A DNA stretch of 64,000 bases from a bacterium EF100-94H03 bin56 (GTDB lineage: Bacteria > Pseudomonadota > Alphaproteobacteria > SP197). Shown in pieces: positions 44,650 through 55,161 of this stretch. How positions within the stretch are numbered: the first letter of the stretch is position 1; every line of letters starts with the position of its first letter. The position numbers and the translations under genes were made by a program. Under the pieces are notes generated by a model. That model made no database searches and had not been told where the DNA came from. It worked only from the letters and a program-made list of their open reading frames with translations. The stretch is taken from contig MPMV01000012.1 in NCBI GenBank assembly GCA_002238685.1, forward strand, positions 1 through 64,000, written 5' to 3'.

Positions 44650-46059
44650 ATGTCGGAGGATCTCGTCTACATGAGCGCGGCGGCTCTGGTCTCGGGCTAC
44701 CGCGGCAAACGCTTCACTCCCCTGGACGTTCTCGACGCCACGCTCAGCCGTATCGAGGCGATCGAGCCTCTCCTCAATGCCTGGCAGCTGGTGGACGCCC
44801 GGGCCGCCCGGCGCGACGCCCGGACCTCCGCAAGGCGATGGGCTGCGGGAGAGCCGGCGGGGGTCCTCGACGGCGTCCCGGTTGCCATCAAGGACGTCAC
44901 CGAAACCCGGGGCTGGCCGACACTCAATGGCTCGCTCGCCATTTCTCCCGAAGGGCCGTGGCCCGATGATGCGATCGTGGTGGAACGCCTGCGGGCTCAC
45001 GGGGCCATCATCGTCGGCAAGACGACGACGCCCGAGTTTGCCTGGAAGGGAACCACGGATAGCAGGCTTCACGGCATCACTCGCAACCCCTGGAATCCTG
45101 ACTGGACGCCATGCGGCTCAAGCGGCGGCTCGGCGGCTGCCGTGGCTTCCGGCATGGTCGCCATCGCCACGGGGACCGATTCCGGAGGCTCCATCCGTGG
45201 ACCAGCCAGTTTTTGCGGCGTGGTCGGGTTCAAGCCGAGTTTTGGCAGGGTTCCCGTATGGCCGGCGAGCCCGATGATGACCCTTGAGCATGTAGGCCCG
45301 ATCACCCGCACGGTGCACGATGCGGCCCTTGCGCTCACGGTGATGGCGGGTCACGACCCGCGCGACGGCTATGCGCTGACCGGTCCGGCGCCCGATGTCC
45401 TCTCGGGACTCGAACGCGGTGTCAGGGGCTTGCGTATCGCCTGGTCGGCGGATCTCGGCTTCGCCACCGTCGATCCCGTGGTCAGGCGCATTGCCGGTCG
45501 CGCCGCCCGAGAGGTGTTCACCGCGCTCGGAGCCCGGGTCACCCGTATCAGACCCGATATCGGCGATCCTTCACGGATGGCCGATGTCCTTTCCGATTCC
45601 CTTGCCGCCGCCGTGGCACGACGCCTCGCCCCCCGGACACCGGACGAACCCGTTCTCCTTGCCGCGGCGAAGCGCGGTAACCGCCTGAGCGCCCTCGACC
45701 TCCTCGAGGCCGAGGCCGCCCGCCGCGATCTCACCTGGCGTCTCGAGGCGCTCATGAGCCGCCACGATCTTCTCGTCCTGCCCACCCTGGGGACAACACC
45801 CTTTTCCGCCGAGCGCTCGGCGCCCGAGGGGTGGAAGCGGTCGCAACGCCAGAGCGGGGCCGGATGGATGGCGACCACGTTTCCCTTCGACCTCACCGGG
45901 CAGCCCGCCATCTCCCTTCCCTGCGGCTTCACGAAAGGCGGTGCCCCGGTGGGCTTGCAGATCGTCGGACCTCGAGGTGGGGATGCCCTTGTGCTGCGTG
46001 CCGCAAGGGCATTCGAAGAGGCCTGTCCCTTAACTGCCCGGCGACCGCCCACAGGGTAA
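44650..46059 (+). CDS. Amidase signature family enzyme
   Basis: 469 residues. The Ser-cisSer-Lys triad of the amidase signature family is complete: catalytic lysine in PVAIKDVTETRG, GSSGGSAAAVASGM with the cis-serine, and GTDSGGSIRGPASFCGVVG with the nucleophile. Such enzymes hydrolyse amides or form the GatA subunit; the lack of gatB/C neighbours and a divergent C-terminus argue for a catabolic amidase. The ATG at 44650 has GGAG five bases upstream; alternatives are 44647 and a TTG at 44629. Confidence 0.9.
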   Translation: MSEDLVYMSAAALVSGYRGKRFTPLDVLDATLSRIEAIEPLLNAWQLVDARAARRDARTSARRWAAGEPAGVLDGVPVAIKDVTETRGWPTLNGSLAISPEGPWPDDAIVVERLRAHGAIIVGKTTTPEFAWKGTTDSRLHGITRNPWNPDWTPCGSSGGSAAAVASGMVAIATGTDSGGSIRGPASFCGVVGFKPSFGRVPVWPASPMMTLEHVGPITRTVHDAALALTVMAGHDPRDGYALTGPAPDVLSGLERGVRGLRIAWSADLGFATVDPVVRRIAGRAAREVFTALGARVTRIRPDIGDPSRMADVLSDSLAAAVARRLAPRTPDEPVLLAAAKRGNRLSALDLLEAEAARRDLTWRLEALMSRHDLLVLPTLGTTPFSAERSAPEGWKRSQRQSGAGWMATTFPFDLTGQPAISLPCGFTKGGAPVGLQIVGPRGGDALVLRAARAFEEACPLTARRPPTG

Positions 46060-46095
46060 TGCCGCATCGGCCACCTCCGGGATGGCTGCGCCCCT

Positions 46096-46620
46096 TTACA
46101 TGCCTTCGATCACGCCGCATGCAATGCGCCCTCCGGCTCCGCCGATGGGCTGTGTCGTGTGATCATCCGGACTGTCGTGGATGATGACAGCCGAACCGTC
46201 CGCGTCGAGCAGTGCGGGCAGGTCGCCACCTTTCAGCGACACCCGTGTGGTGAAGAACTCGGCGCGGGCCGAGCCGTCCGCCGCAGCATGGAGATTGGGC
46301 AGATCGCCACTGTCACCGCCTCCGGGATTGAGCAGACCGTGCGGAACACCGTTAGGATTGACATGGCCTCCGGAAGCCTTGAAGTCGGGAGAACAGGATC
46401 CGACGGCATGCAGATGGATGCCGTGACCGCCAGGCGGCAACTCCGTGACATCGACCGAAATCAGTACGCCGGCAGGCGCCTGCCGGAACGTCACGGAGCC
46501 GATGTCCGTTCCTTCGGCATTGGTGATTCCGGCCACAGCCATGTCGGCCGCCGACGCACCGGAAACCGAGACAAGCAGGACAAGAGCGCCGATCGTGCGG
46601 TAAAGCAGTCGGGTGTTCAT
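46096..46620 (-). CDS. sodC: Periplasmic Cu,Zn superoxide dismutase
   Basis: 174 residues with a signal peptide (ALVLLVSVSGASAA). Copper and zinc ligands appear in order: GGHGIHLHAVGSCSPDFKAS, GGHVNPNG, HGLLNPGGGDSGDLPNLH and VIIHDSPDDH, and the disulfide cysteine partner in GGRIACGVI. It removes superoxide in the periplasm. The gene converges on the amidase and stands alone; it needs the same metals handled by the 25-34 kb cluster. Confidence 0.95.
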   Translation of the reverse strand: MNTRLLYRTIGALVLLVSVSGASAADMAVAGITNAEGTDIGSVTFRQAPAGVLISVDVTELPPGGHGIHLHAVGSCSPDFKASGGHVNPNGVPHGLLNPGGGDSGDLPNLHAAADGSARAEFFTTRVSLKGGDLPALLDADGSAVIIHDSPDDHTTQPIGGAGGRIACGVIEGM

Positions 46621-46856
46621 GACCCCATTCTCCCGAGTTTGACACTTCCATTCGAATATACCCCGTCAAGGGAAGCCCGGCAGCGTTCGATTCATCCGAC
46701 GTCTTCGAGTTCGGCATCGCCGGGAACCTGCCGGATGGAGTCCATGCTGTGGAAATGATGCGAAGACCTGTTGCGATGGACGCCAGCGGGGCCCGGGAAT
46801 AGTGTCGAGACTGGCACCGGGGCCTTGAACGTTGGCGCGGTCGGGATTGACGTCGC

Positions 46857-48002
46857 ATGAACCTTGAACCGAGTGCGGAACAGACGGCCATGTTCGACAT
46901 GGCCCGCGCATTCGCACGTGACCGTCTGGCACCCGTGGCCCGGGATCTCGAGGAGGCCGGGACCATACCGCGATCCCTGCTTCGCGAAGCCGGAGAACTC
47001 GGCCTGGGAGGTCTGTTTGTCGCCGGAGAATTCGGGGGTGCGGGGCTTTCCCGGCTTGACGGCACTTTCGTGTTCGAGGCCCTGGCCGCCGGATGTCCCT
47101 CGATCGCGGCCTACGTCTCCATCCACAACATGTGTGCGGCCATGATCGACCGGTTCGGCTCACCTGACCAGTGCGCACGATGGCTTCCCGGACTCGTGAC
47201 CCTGGATCTCGTCGCCGCCTATTGCCTGACCGAACCCGGCAGCGGTTCCGATGCCGCCGCCCTCGTCACAAGCGCCCGCGCTGACGGCGATTGTCTTGTG
47301 CTCAACGGCACCAAGAGCTTCATCTCCGGCGCCGGACTTGCCGACCTCTACCTCGTCATGGCACGCACCGGCAATGCGGGTGCGCGAGGCATCTCCTGCA
47401 TCGTCGTCGAGGCCGGCACCCCCGGCCTTGGTTTCGGTGCGCCGGAAGAGAAGATGGGATGGCGGGCACAGCCCACGGCCGACGTGATCATGGACGACTG
47501 CCGCGTCGAGGCCGGCAACCTCGTGGGCGAGGCCGGCGCCGGTTTCCGCCAGGCGATGGCGGGTCTCGACGGTGGCCGTCTCAACATCGCTGCCGTCTCC
47601 CTTGGCGCGGCCCAGGAAGCCCTTGACCGCACCATCGCCTACATGAGCGGGCGCCGCGCCTTCGGCGCCACCCTCGATCAGTTCCAGGCCCTGCAGTTCA
47701 GGCTGGCCGACATGGCGACGGAACTCGAGGCATCGCGCAGCCTGCTGCGTCAGGCCGCGTGGAAGCTCGATCATGGCGCCAGCGATGCCACGGTGCAGTG
47801 CGCCATGGCCAAGCGATTCGTCACCGACACCGCGTTCCGCGTGGCCAACGACGCCCTGCAGCTCCACGGAGGCTACGGCTATCTCGCGGATTACGGAATC
47901 GAGAAGACCGTGCGCGATCTCAGGGTGCACCAGATACTCGAGGGAACCAACGAGATCATGCGCCTCATCATCAGCCGTGCACTGACCGGTCCGCGTGCGT
48001 GA
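46857..48002 (+). CDS. Acyl-CoA dehydrogenase, probably isobutyryl-CoA dehydrogenase
   Basis: 381 residues of the flavoprotein acyl-CoA dehydrogenase family: AYCLTEPGSGSDAAALVTSA, GLDGGRLNIAAVSLGAAQEA, QLHGGYGYLADYGIEKTVRD, and the catalytic-glutamate region ILEGTNEIMRLIISRAL. The following genes encode 3-hydroxyisobutyryl-CoA hydrolase and 3-hydroxyisobutyrate dehydrogenase, so its substrate is most likely isobutyryl-CoA from valine. The stop overlaps the next start (GTGA). Confidence 0.92.
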   Translation: MNLEPSAEQTAMFDMARAFARDRLAPVARDLEEAGTIPRSLLREAGELGLGGLFVAGEFGGAGLSRLDGTFVFEALAAGCPSIAAYVSIHNMCAAMIDRFGSPDQCARWLPGLVTLDLVAAYCLTEPGSGSDAAALVTSARADGDCLVLNGTKSFISGAGLADLYLVMARTGNAGARGISCIVVEAGTPGLGFGAPEEKMGWRAQPTADVIMDDCRVEAGNLVGEAGAGFRQAMAGLDGGRLNIAAVSLGAAQEALDRTIAYMSGRRAFGATLDQFQALQFRLADMATELEASRSLLRQAAWKLDHGASDATVQCAMAKRFVTDTAFRVANDALQLHGGYGYLADYGIEKTVRDLRVHQILEGTNEIMRLIISRALTGPRA

Positions 48003-49048
48003 CAGGGGATCTCCGGACATGGCGTGAGAGAGGCCTCGGCCGCCTCGTGCTTGACCGCCCCTGGGCTCTCAATGCCCTCACCCACGCCATGATCGGGGAG
48101 CTCCTCGAGGTGCTCGTCGCATGGAGAGATGACGACGGCGTGACCGGCGTCGTCATCGAGGGAAGCGGTGACAAGGCGTTCTCGGCGGGCGGCGACATTC
48201 AGGGCCTGTGGCAACACGGCAAGCGCGGGGATCACGCTTTCGGACGCGCTTTCTGGCGCGACGAATACCGCCTCGACCGGGTGGTCGCTCGCTATCCCAA
48301 GCCCTTTGTCGCACTCATGGACGGCATCGTGATGGGCGGCGGCGTGGGCGTGTCCGCCCACGGATCGCATCGCATCGTGACCGAGCGGTCCGTCGTCGCC
48401 ATGCCGGAGGTGTCCATCGGATTCCTCCCCGATGTCGGTGGCACCTGGATCCTGTCACGCGCACCGGGGAGACTGGGCGAGTATCTCGCGATGACGGCCA
48501 CGCGCCTGGGTCCGGCGGATGCCATCGATGCCGGTTTTGCCGATCGCTTCATGCCCTCCGGCGCACTCCGGGAGACGGTGAGACGCCTGGAGACACATGG
48601 GACCAGCGCCGTCGACTGTCTCGCCCGCACACCGCCCGCAGGTGTCCTCGGCCCGAACCTCGACGAGATCAACGAGACGTTCTCCGAGCCCGATGGTCCG
48701 GCCATCGTCGCCCGGCTGGAGAGGTCTTCCTCCCCATGGGCACGCGAGGCTGTCGGCGCCATCCGGCGTCATTCGCCGCTGTCGGTCACCTGTGCACTCG
48801 AGGCCGTGCGCGCGGCACGCCGCCTGGCAGATCTTGAAAGCTGCCTTGCCATGGAGTTCCGCTTCGCCTGGCGAGCCACGCAGCAGACCGACTTCCTCGA
48901 GGGCATCCGTGCTGCGATCATCGACAGGGACCGCCGTCCGCGCTGGCGGCATGCCCGTCTCGAGGAGGTCTCGCCCGCCGAGGTCGCCGCCCTGTTCGCG
49001 CACCTCGGAGACGAGGAACTTGATTTGGAAGGAGATGCGACAAGATGA
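47999..49048 (+). CDS. 3-hydroxyisobutyryl-CoA hydrolase (crotonase fold)
   Basis: 349 residues, the normal length of HIBCH and ~90 longer than plain enoyl-CoA hydratases. Motifs: FSAGGDIQGLW, the oxyanion hole LMDGIVMGGGVGVSAHGSHR, and PEVSIGFLPDVGGTWILSR. The C-terminal extension (FRFAWRATQQTDFLEGIRA, then RPRWRHARLEEV) is diagnostic. It cleaves 3-hydroxyisobutyryl-CoA in valine degradation. It starts with GTG overlapping the dehydrogenase stop and overlaps mmsB by 4 bases. Confidence 0.93.
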   Translation: MTGDLRTWRERGLGRLVLDRPWALNALTHAMIGELLEVLVAWRDDDGVTGVVIEGSGDKAFSAGGDIQGLWQHGKRGDHAFGRAFWRDEYRLDRVVARYPKPFVALMDGIVMGGGVGVSAHGSHRIVTERSVVAMPEVSIGFLPDVGGTWILSRAPGRLGEYLAMTATRLGPADAIDAGFADRFMPSGALRETVRRLETHGTSAVDCLARTPPAGVLGPNLDEINETFSEPDGPAIVARLERSSSPWAREAVGAIRRHSPLSVTCALEAVRAARRLADLESCLAMEFRFAWRATQQTDFLEGIRAAIIDRDRRPRWRHARLEEVSPAEVAALFAHLGDEELDLEGDATR

Positions 49049-49932
49049 CGTCGATCGGATTCATCGGCCTCGGCAACATGGGCGCGCCCATGGCAGGCAA
49101 TCTGGAGGCAGCAGGGCTTGATGTCACCGGCCACGACGTGGCGGAGAGAGCCCGCACCGCGGCCCGTGCGAAAGGACTCGACATCGCCGACAGCGCGACC
49201 GAGGCGACTGCAGACCGCGATATCGTCATCACCATGCTGCCGGACGGCGCCGCCCTCCTCGAGGTCTACCGCACGATCGTGGCCGAAGTGCGTGCGGGCA
49301 CGATCCTGATGGACTGTTCGACGGTCGACATCGATTCGGCACGACAGGCCCATGACCTGGCGGCGGAACGGAACCTGCCGTCGGTCGATGCGCCGGTCTC
49401 CGGAGGCATCGCCGGCGCCGAGGCGGGAACGCTCACCTTCATGGCCGGCGGGGATCCAGCCGCCTGCGAGGCCGTGCGTCCACTGCTCGACATCATGGGC
49501 CGTACGATCGTCCGGTGCGGTGGCCCGGGATGCGGCCAGGCGGTCAAGATATGCAACAACATGATCCTCGGAATCTCGATGATCGGCGTATGCGAGGCAC
49601 TCACCCTCGCACGCAAACTCGAACTCGAGCCCGAGCGCGTGTTCGACGTCGTTTCGACCTCGTCGGGATCGTGCTGGTCGATGAACAGCTATTGTCCCCT
49701 TCCGGGCGTCGGGCCCGAAAGTCCGGCCGATCACGGCTATGCGCCGGGATTTGCCGCCGCCCTCATGTTCAAGGACCTGGGACTGAGCCAGCAGGCGGCG
49801 GCTTCGGTGGATGTCGCCACCCCGATGGGAGCGATGGCCGCATCCGTCTATGAGGCCATGGTGGCGTCGGGCAGCGGCCACCTCGACTTTTCGGCCGTCA
49901 TCCGGCATGTCCGGTCGCTGGCCAGGGAGTGA
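49045..49932 (+). CDS. mmsB: 3-hydroxyisobutyrate dehydrogenase
   Basis: 295 residues: N-terminal Rossmann GFIGLGNMGAPMAGNLEAAG, substrate-site VDAPVSGGIAGAEAGTLTFM and catalytic-lysine GCGQAVKICNNMILGISM, plus SSGSCWSMNSYCPLPG typical of HIBADH. NAD-dependent oxidation to methylmalonate semialdehyde. The next pathway enzyme, methylmalonate-semialdehyde dehydrogenase (mmsA), is not in the window. Confidence 0.95.
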   Translation: MTSIGFIGLGNMGAPMAGNLEAAGLDVTGHDVAERARTAARAKGLDIADSATEATADRDIVITMLPDGAALLEVYRTIVAEVRAGTILMDCSTVDIDSARQAHDLAAERNLPSVDAPVSGGIAGAEAGTLTFMAGGDPAACEAVRPLLDIMGRTIVRCGGPGCGQAVKICNNMILGISMIGVCEALTLARKLELEPERVFDVVSTSSGSCWSMNSYCPLPGVGPESPADHGYAPGFAAALMFKDLGLSQQAAASVDVATPMGAMAASVYEAMVASGSGHLDFSAVIRHVRSLARE

Positions 49933-49938
49933 TCGAGC

Positions 49939-50709
49939 ATGCCGGAGTACGTCATCGTCGAACGCGACCGCAACGTCCTGCTCGTCCGTCTCAACCGGCC
50001 TCAGGCACTCAATGCCCTCGACACCGCCCTCGCCAGGGACGTCGTCGCCGTCCTCGCAGAGGCCGATCGCGACCCCGGCATCGGCGCCATGGTCATCACC
50101 GGCTCCGAAAAGGCCTTTGCTGCCGGCGCCGACATCAGGGAAATGGCTGACAAGGACTTCGCAGCCGTCTTCGGCGACGACCTCTTCGCCGAGTGGGACC
50201 GCCTCGGCTCCCTGCGGACCCCCACCATTGCCGCTGTCGCCGGCTATGCCCTGGGCGGCGGATGCGAACTCGCGATGATGTGCGATATCATCATCGCCGC
50301 CGACAGCGCCCGGTTCGGCCAACCGGAATTGAGGCTCGGCGTCATTCCCGGCATGGGCGGCACGCAGCGCCTTGCCCGCGCGGTCGGCAAGGCAAAGGCC
50401 GTCGATCTCATCCTGACCGGGCGCATGATGGACGCCGAGGAAGCCGAACGGTCGGGGCTGGTGGCGCGTGTCGTGCCCGCCGACCGGCTGATCGACGAGG
50501 CTCTCGGGGTGGCGCATGCCATTGCCGGACACGGCCGCCTCGCCACGCGCATGGCCAAGGAGGCGATCAACCGCGCCTTCGAGACCTCGCTCGCCGAGGG
50601 TCTCGCCTTCGAGAAGCGCGCCTTCCAGTCCCTCTTCGCCACCGATGACCAGAGCGAAGGCATGGCCGCCTTCATCGAAAAACGCCAGCCGGACTTCACG
50701 AATTCCTGA
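49939..50709 (+). CDS. Enoyl-CoA hydratase
   Basis: 256 residues, crotonase fold. [15 protein letters not shown], oxyanion-hole [20 protein letters not shown] and the catalytic glutamate region [20 protein letters not shown] (both glutamates of active hydratases present). It is the last gene of the valine-type operon, 6 bases after mmsB, and would hydrate methacrylyl-CoA or crotonyl-type substrates. It ends 3 bases before the converging dapD stop. Confidence 0.95.
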   Translation: MPEYVIVERDRNVLLVRLNRPQALNALDTALARDVVAVLAEADRDPGIGAMVITGSEKAFAAGADIREMADKDFAAVFGDDLFAEWDRLGSLRTPTIAAVAGYALGGGCELAMMCDIIIAADSARFGQPELRLGVIPGMGGTQRLARAVGKAKAVDLILTGRMMDAEEAERSGLVARVVPADRLIDEALGVAHAIAGHGRLATRMAKEAINRAFETSLAEGLAFEKRAFQSLFATDDQSEGMAAFIEKRQPDFTNS

Positions 50710-50712
50710 TGG

Positions 50713-51543
50713 TCAGTCTCTCAGGAGTTCGTTGATCGACGTCTTGGCGCGCGTCCTTTCATCGACTTGCTTGATGATGACGGCACAGTAGAGCGAGGGG
50801 CCTCCCGGAACCTTCGGCGGCAGGGACCCCGGCACCACCACCGAACCGGCAGGCACGCGTCCGGTGATGACATCCCCCGTTTCGCGATGAACGATCCGGG
50901 TTGAGGCGCCGATGAAGACACCCATGGAGAGCACCGAACCCTTCTCGACGATGACTCCTTCGACAACCTCGCTGCGGGCGCCGATGAAACAGTCGTCCTC
51001 GATGATCACGGGCGCGGCCTGCAACGGTTCGAGGACGCCACCGAGACCCGCACCTCCGGAAATGTGACAGTTGCGGCCCACCTGGGCACAGCTGCCGACG
51101 GTGGCCCACGTGTCCACCATCGTCCCCTCGCCGACGAAGGCGCCGACGTTGACAAAGCTCGGCATCAGCACGACGCCGGGAGCGACAAAAGCGCCGTGAC
51201 GGACGATGGCGTGGGGGACCGCACGGAATCCGGCGGAGGCGAACCTCGCCTCGTCCCACCCCTCGAACTTGTTGTCGACCTTGTCGTACCAGTTGGCACA
51301 TTTGCCCGGCGCACCGGGGATGGTCCTCGTCTCGGTCAGCCTGAAGGAGAGCAGAACTGCCTTCTTCAGCCACTCGTTGATGATCCAGCCGTCGGCGCCC
51401 GGCTCGGCAATGCGGCATGTGCCGGAATCCAGCAACTCCATGGCCTTGAAGACGGCGTCCCTCACCTCTCCGGTGGTCGCCGTGTTGATCGTCGCCCGGT
51501 CCTCCCAGGCCTCCTCGATTGCGGTCTGAATGTCATGCGCCAT
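50713..51543 (-). CDS. dapD: Tetrahydrodipicolinate N-succinyltransferase
   Basis: 276 residues. N-terminal helical domain, then a left-handed beta-helix with hexapeptide repeats ([59 protein letters not shown]). It makes N-succinyl-2-amino-6-oxopimelate for lysine/diaminopimelate. The ATG at 51543 has a GGGGGG ribosome site. It overlaps the nucleotidase gene by 11 bases. Confidence 0.96.
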   Translation of the reverse strand: MAHDIQTAIEEAWEDRATINTATTGEVRDAVFKAMELLDSGTCRIAEPGADGWIINEWLKKAVLLSFRLTETRTIPGAPGKCANWYDKVDNKFEGWDEARFASAGFRAVPHAIVRHGAFVAPGVVLMPSFVNVGAFVGEGTMVDTWATVGSCAQVGRNCHISGGAGLGGVLEPLQAAPVIIEDDCFIGARSEVVEGVIVEKGSVLSMGVFIGASTRIVHRETGDVITGRVPAGSVVVPGSLPPKVPGGPSLYCAVIIKQVDERTRAKTSINELLRD

Positions 51544-52225
51544 CGGGAACCCCCCTTGCGGCTGGTGTCGGCGGGACGAGGGCTGCAAGCCAGCCGGTGA
51601 GATCCTCTGTCAGATGGTCGACGTAGTCGTCAACAGTGTCTGTTCGATCCCCGACCAGGACCGTCGTCATGCCGAGATCCTTGGCCGGCTTGAGATTGCG
51701 GGCGATGTCCTCGAAGTAGATCGCCCGCCGGGGATCAACCGCGTGGCGGTCGATGAAGGTCCGGTAGACAACGGGATCGGGCTTCGGGATGTAGCCCGAT
51801 GCGACGATGTCGAACACGGCCTCGAAACAACCGGCGATTCCCAGGCGTTCGATGGCGCGCCGGGCATGGGGCACGTCACCGTTTGTGAAGATCAGCTTGC
51901 GCCCGGGCAAGCCTGCGAGTGTCCGGGCAAGGTCCGGATTTTCCGGTATTGGCGACCAGTCGATGTCATGAACGAAGGCGAGGTACTCGGCCGGATCGCA
52001 GTCGTGGATCTCCATCAGGCCGTTCAGCGTGGTGCCGTGTTCCACGAAGTACTTCTTCTGGAGCACTCGCGCGCGATCGCGTTCCAACCCGAGAAACTCC
52101 GCGACGAAGAGAGTCATGCGTTCACTGACCTGGTCAAAGAGGCCGAACCGGGGGGAATAGAGCGTGTTGTCCAGATCGAAGATCCAGGTGTCCACGTTCC
52201 CGACAATGCGTTCGGCGGCGGTCAC
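51533..52225 (-). CDS. HAD-family pyrimidine 5'-nucleotidase
   Basis: 230 residues. HAD motif I is [12 protein letters not shown], motif [15 protein letters not shown], motif III the lysine of YIPKPDP, motif [21 protein letters not shown]. The DLDNTLY form and helical cap match the SDT1-like pyrimidine nucleotidase group. It sits between argB and dapD (4- and 11-base overlaps), a gene order conserved in alphaproteobacteria although it is unrelated to either pathway. Confidence 0.92.
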   Translation of the reverse strand: MTAAERIVGNVDTWIFDLDNTLYSPRFGLFDQVSERMTLFVAEFLGLERDRARVLQKKYFVEHGTTLNGLMEIHDCDPAEYLAFVHDIDWSPIPENPDLARTLAGLPGRKLIFTNGDVPHARRAIERLGIAGCFEAVFDIVASGYIPKPDPVVYRTFIDRHAVDPRRAIYFEDIARNLKPAKDLGMTTVLVGDRTDTVDDYVDHLTEDLTGWLAALVPPTPAARGVPDGA

Positions 52226-53142
52226 GCGTTGATCTTCGTGCCGGTGCCGTTTTCCGTGAACAGCTCGAGCAGCAGGACGTGGGGAATGCGGCCGTCAAGG
52301 ATGTAGGCGGCGCCGACGTCGTTCTCCAGGGCCTTCAGACAGGTCTCGAGCTTCGGAATCATGCCGCCGGTGATCGCTCCGGTGCTGAACAGCTCCCTGG
52401 CTTCCAGGCGCGACATTTCGGAGATGAGCGTGCCCTGGCTGTCGAACACCCCTGGAACATCGGTGAGCAGCAACAGCTTCGGCGCCTTCAGCACCTCGGC
52501 GATGGCACCGGCCGCGGTGTCGGCGTTGATGTTGTAGGTATCGCCGTTGTCGGCAATGCCGACGGGAGCGATGACGGGTATGGCCTGGGTGTGGTCCAGC
52601 ATCGTCAGGATGTCGGCATTGACCTTCTCGGGCTCGCCGACGAACCCGAGGTCGACCACCCTCTCGATGTTCGAATCGGGATCACGGACCGTGCGTTCAA
52701 CCTTGCGGGCCTGCAGAAGACGCCCGTCCTTGCCTGAAATGCCGATCGCAAGACCTCCCTCGGCATTGATCGACGACACGATCTTCTTGTTGATGGAACC
52801 GGCAAGGACCATCTCCACCACGTCCATGGATCGCTTGTCCGTGATTCGCAGTCCGTCGACGAATGTCGACTCGATCGCCAGGTCGTCGAGCATGGAACCG
52901 ATCTGCGGCCCTCCGCCGTGAACGATGACCGGGTGGATTCCCACCTGCTTGATGAGGACGACATCACGGGCAAAGTCCCGCGCCAGCTTGTCGTTCCCCA
53001 TGGCATGGCCACCATACTTGATGACGAAGGTGCACCCGGAAAACTGGCGCAGATAGGGCAGCGCTTCCGCCAGGGTCTCGGCGGTCCTCAACCAGTGCTT
53101 GGTGACAGGGATGTTCTTTTCGGCAGTGCCGCGCCTGATCAT
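52222..53142 (-). CDS. argB: Acetylglutamate kinase
   Basis: 306 residues of the amino acid kinase family: [45 protein letters not shown] and [16 protein letters not shown], including the arginine-feedback N-terminal helix ([17 protein letters not shown]). It phosphorylates N-acetylglutamate in arginine synthesis and is likely inhibited by arginine. First gene of the argB-nucleotidase-dapD operon. Confidence 0.97.
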   Translation of the reverse strand: MIRRGTAEKNIPVTKHWLRTAETLAEALPYLRQFSGCTFVIKYGGHAMGNDKLARDFARDVVLIKQVGIHPVIVHGGGPQIGSMLDDLAIESTFVDGLRITDKRSMDVVEMVLAGSINKKIVSSINAEGGLAIGISGKDGRLLQARKVERTVRDPDSNIERVVDLGFVGEPEKVNADILTMLDHTQAIPVIAPVGIADNGDTYNINADTAAGAIAEVLKAPKLLLLTDVPGVFDSQGTLISEMSRLEARELFSTGAITGGMIPKLETCLKALENDVGAAYILDGRIPHVLLLELFTENGTGTKINA

Positions 53143-53242
53143 GGAGGGCCGCCTTCAATCACCCGAATCCGGCAAGGGACGGCCCGAGGATAGTCCGGTT
53201 GTTCCGGCAGGTGCAAACCGCTGGCCCGTCCTGGTATCCGGC

Positions 53243-54040
53243 CTATGCCTCGGAGTGCAGGATCTGGCTCAGGAAGAGCTTGGTGCGATCGCTCTTGGGA
53301 TTCCTGAAAAACTCCGTCGGCGGCGCCTGTTCGACGATCTGCCCCTCGTCCATGAAGATGACCCGGTTGGCGACCTGGCGGGCGAACCCCATCTCGTGGG
53401 TGACACAGAGCATCGTCATGCCGCTTTCCGCGAGATCCACCATGACCTCGAGAACCTCCTTGATCATCTCCGGATCGAGCGCCGAGGTCGGTTCATCAAA
53501 CAGCATGACGCGCGGCTCCATGCACAGCGACCGGGCGATGGCCACCCGCTGCTGCTGGCCACCGGACAACTGGCCCGGGAACTTGGAGGCCTGTTCGGGA
53601 ATCTTGACCCTTTCGAGATAGCGCATGGCGGTTTCCTCGGCGTCGGCCCTGGGCATGCGCCGCACCCAGATCGGAGCCAGGGTGCAGTTCTCCAGCACGG
53701 TGAGGTGCGGGAACAGGTTGAAGTGCTGGAACACCATACCCACCTCGCGGCGCACCTGATCCATCTTCTTGATGTTGTCGGTCAGTTCGATGCCGTCGAC
53801 CTCGACCTTGCCGCGCTGGTGTTTCTCGAGCCGGTTGATGCAGCGGATCATGGTCGACTTGCCTGATCCCGAAGGGCCGCAGATCACGATTCTCTCGCCG
53901 CGGTACACGGTAAGGTTGATGTCCTTGAGCACGTGGAAGTCGCCGAACCACTTGTTCATCGACGTGATGTCGATCACCACCTCGTCGCTGATCGTGCCGG
54001 TGACGGCTTCCTGGGAAGTGGGGACGTCCTGATCAGTCAT
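53243..54040 (-). CDS. aapP: General L-amino acid ABC transporter ATP-binding protein
   Basis: 265 residues. Walker [31 protein letters not shown], Walker [15 protein letters not shown] and [14 protein letters not shown] are complete, with the polar-amino-acid-transporter segment [17 protein letters not shown]. The ATG at 54040 is 10 bases after aapM. Last gene of aapJQMP. Confidence 0.96.
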   Translation of the reverse strand: MTDQDVPTSQEAVTGTISDEVVIDITSMNKWFGDFHVLKDINLTVYRGERIVICGPSGSGKSTMIRCINRLEKHQRGKVEVDGIELTDNIKKMDQVRREVGMVFQHFNLFPHLTVLENCTLAPIWVRRMPRADAEETAMRYLERVKIPEQASKFPGQLSGGQQQRVAIARSLCMEPRVMLFDEPTSALDPEMIKEVLEVMVDLAESGMTMLCVTHEMGFARQVANRVIFMDEGQIVEQAPPTEFFRNPKSDRTKLFLSQILHSEA

Positions 54041-54050
54041 GGCATTCGTC

Positions 54051-55157
54051 CTAGTGACCGGTGTGCAGCCTGCGCTCGAGCCATGCGGAATAGCGCGACA
54101 TGCCGAAGCAGCACAGGAAGAAGAAGATGGCAACGAAGACGTAAACCTCCGTCGACAGGCCCTGCCACGTGGTGTCGGAGAGCGTCGCCTTGCCGATGCC
54201 GAGGGGATCGAGGAGGCCGATGATGATGACGAGGGTCGTGTCCTTGTAGAGCGCGATGAAGGAGTTGACGATTCCGGGGATCGAGATCTTCAGCGCCTGG
54301 GGCAGGATGACGAGTCTCATGGTCTTCCAGTAGGGAAGACCCAGGGACTTCGCGGCCTCGTACTGCCCCGCCGGCATGGCCTGAAGCCCGCCGCGGATGA
54401 CCTCGGCAAGATAGGCCGCCGAGAACAGGGTGACCATGATGAGAACGCGCACCAGCAGGTTGAAGCTGGTGCCGGGCGGCATGAAGTAGTTGAGCAGGGT
54501 CGAGGCGACGAAGAGCAGCGTAATGAGCGGCACGCCGCGTATGAACTCGATGAAGGCGACACACAGCACCCTGATGATGAAGAGATCGGACTGCCGGCCG
54601 AGCGCCAGCAGGATGCCGAGCGGCAGGGAAGCGGAAATCCCGGTGATGCCGATGACGATCGTGAGCAGGAATCCGCCGAATCGCGCGGTTTCCACTTCCG
54701 GCAGGCCGAAACCGCCGATCAGCAGGATGTAGGCGACCACGGGATAGGCGATGGAGAACCCGACGAGGTGACGCCGCCACGGGATCCCGTCGAACAGCAC
54801 GGGCGCCAGGGCCACGAACAGCAGGACAAAGGCAAGATTCGCTCTCCAGCGTTCGCTCACCGGGTAGTCGCCGTAGACGAACTGGTCGAATCGCGTCACC
54901 ACCACCGCCCAGCAGGCGCCATCACCGGTATCCCAGCATTCGGCACGCGAGGTGGCGTACCACACCGCATCGAAAATGGCCCAGTCAAGGAATGGCGGGA
55001 CGATCAGCCACAGAACGTAGATCACCACGAAGGTCAGCACGACGTTGGAGGGCGACGAGAAGAGATTGTCCTTGAGCCAGCGGGCAATTCCCACCGACAT
55101 CACCGGCGGTGGCAGGGTCTGCGCCTTCTCATGAACGATATGGCCCCGGCCTTCCAT
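54051..55157 (-). CDS. aapM: General L-amino acid ABC transporter permease AapM
   Basis: 368 residues, HisM-type permease with the EAA loop ([20 protein letters not shown]) and the long periplasmic insert carrying [13 protein letters not shown] that distinguishes AapM. About eight membrane helices. Starts 4 bases after aapQ. Confidence 0.95.
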   Translation of the reverse strand: MEGRGHIVHEKAQTLPPPVMSVGIARWLKDNLFSSPSNVVLTFVVIYVLWLIVPPFLDWAIFDAVWYATSRAECWDTGDGACWAVVVTRFDQFVYGDYPVSERWRANLAFVLLFVALAPVLFDGIPWRRHLVGFSIAYPVVAYILLIGGFGLPEVETARFGGFLLTIVIGITGISASLPLGILLALGRQSDLFIIRVLCVAFIEFIRGVPLITLLFVASTLLNYFMPPGTSFNLLVRVLIMVTLFSAAYLAEVIRGGLQAMPAGQYEAAKSLGLPYWKTMRLVILPQALKISIPGIVNSFIALYKDTTLVIIIGLLDPLGIGKATLSDTTWQGLSTEVYVFVAIFFFLCCFGMSRYSAWLERRLHTGH

Positions 55158-55161
55158 GACG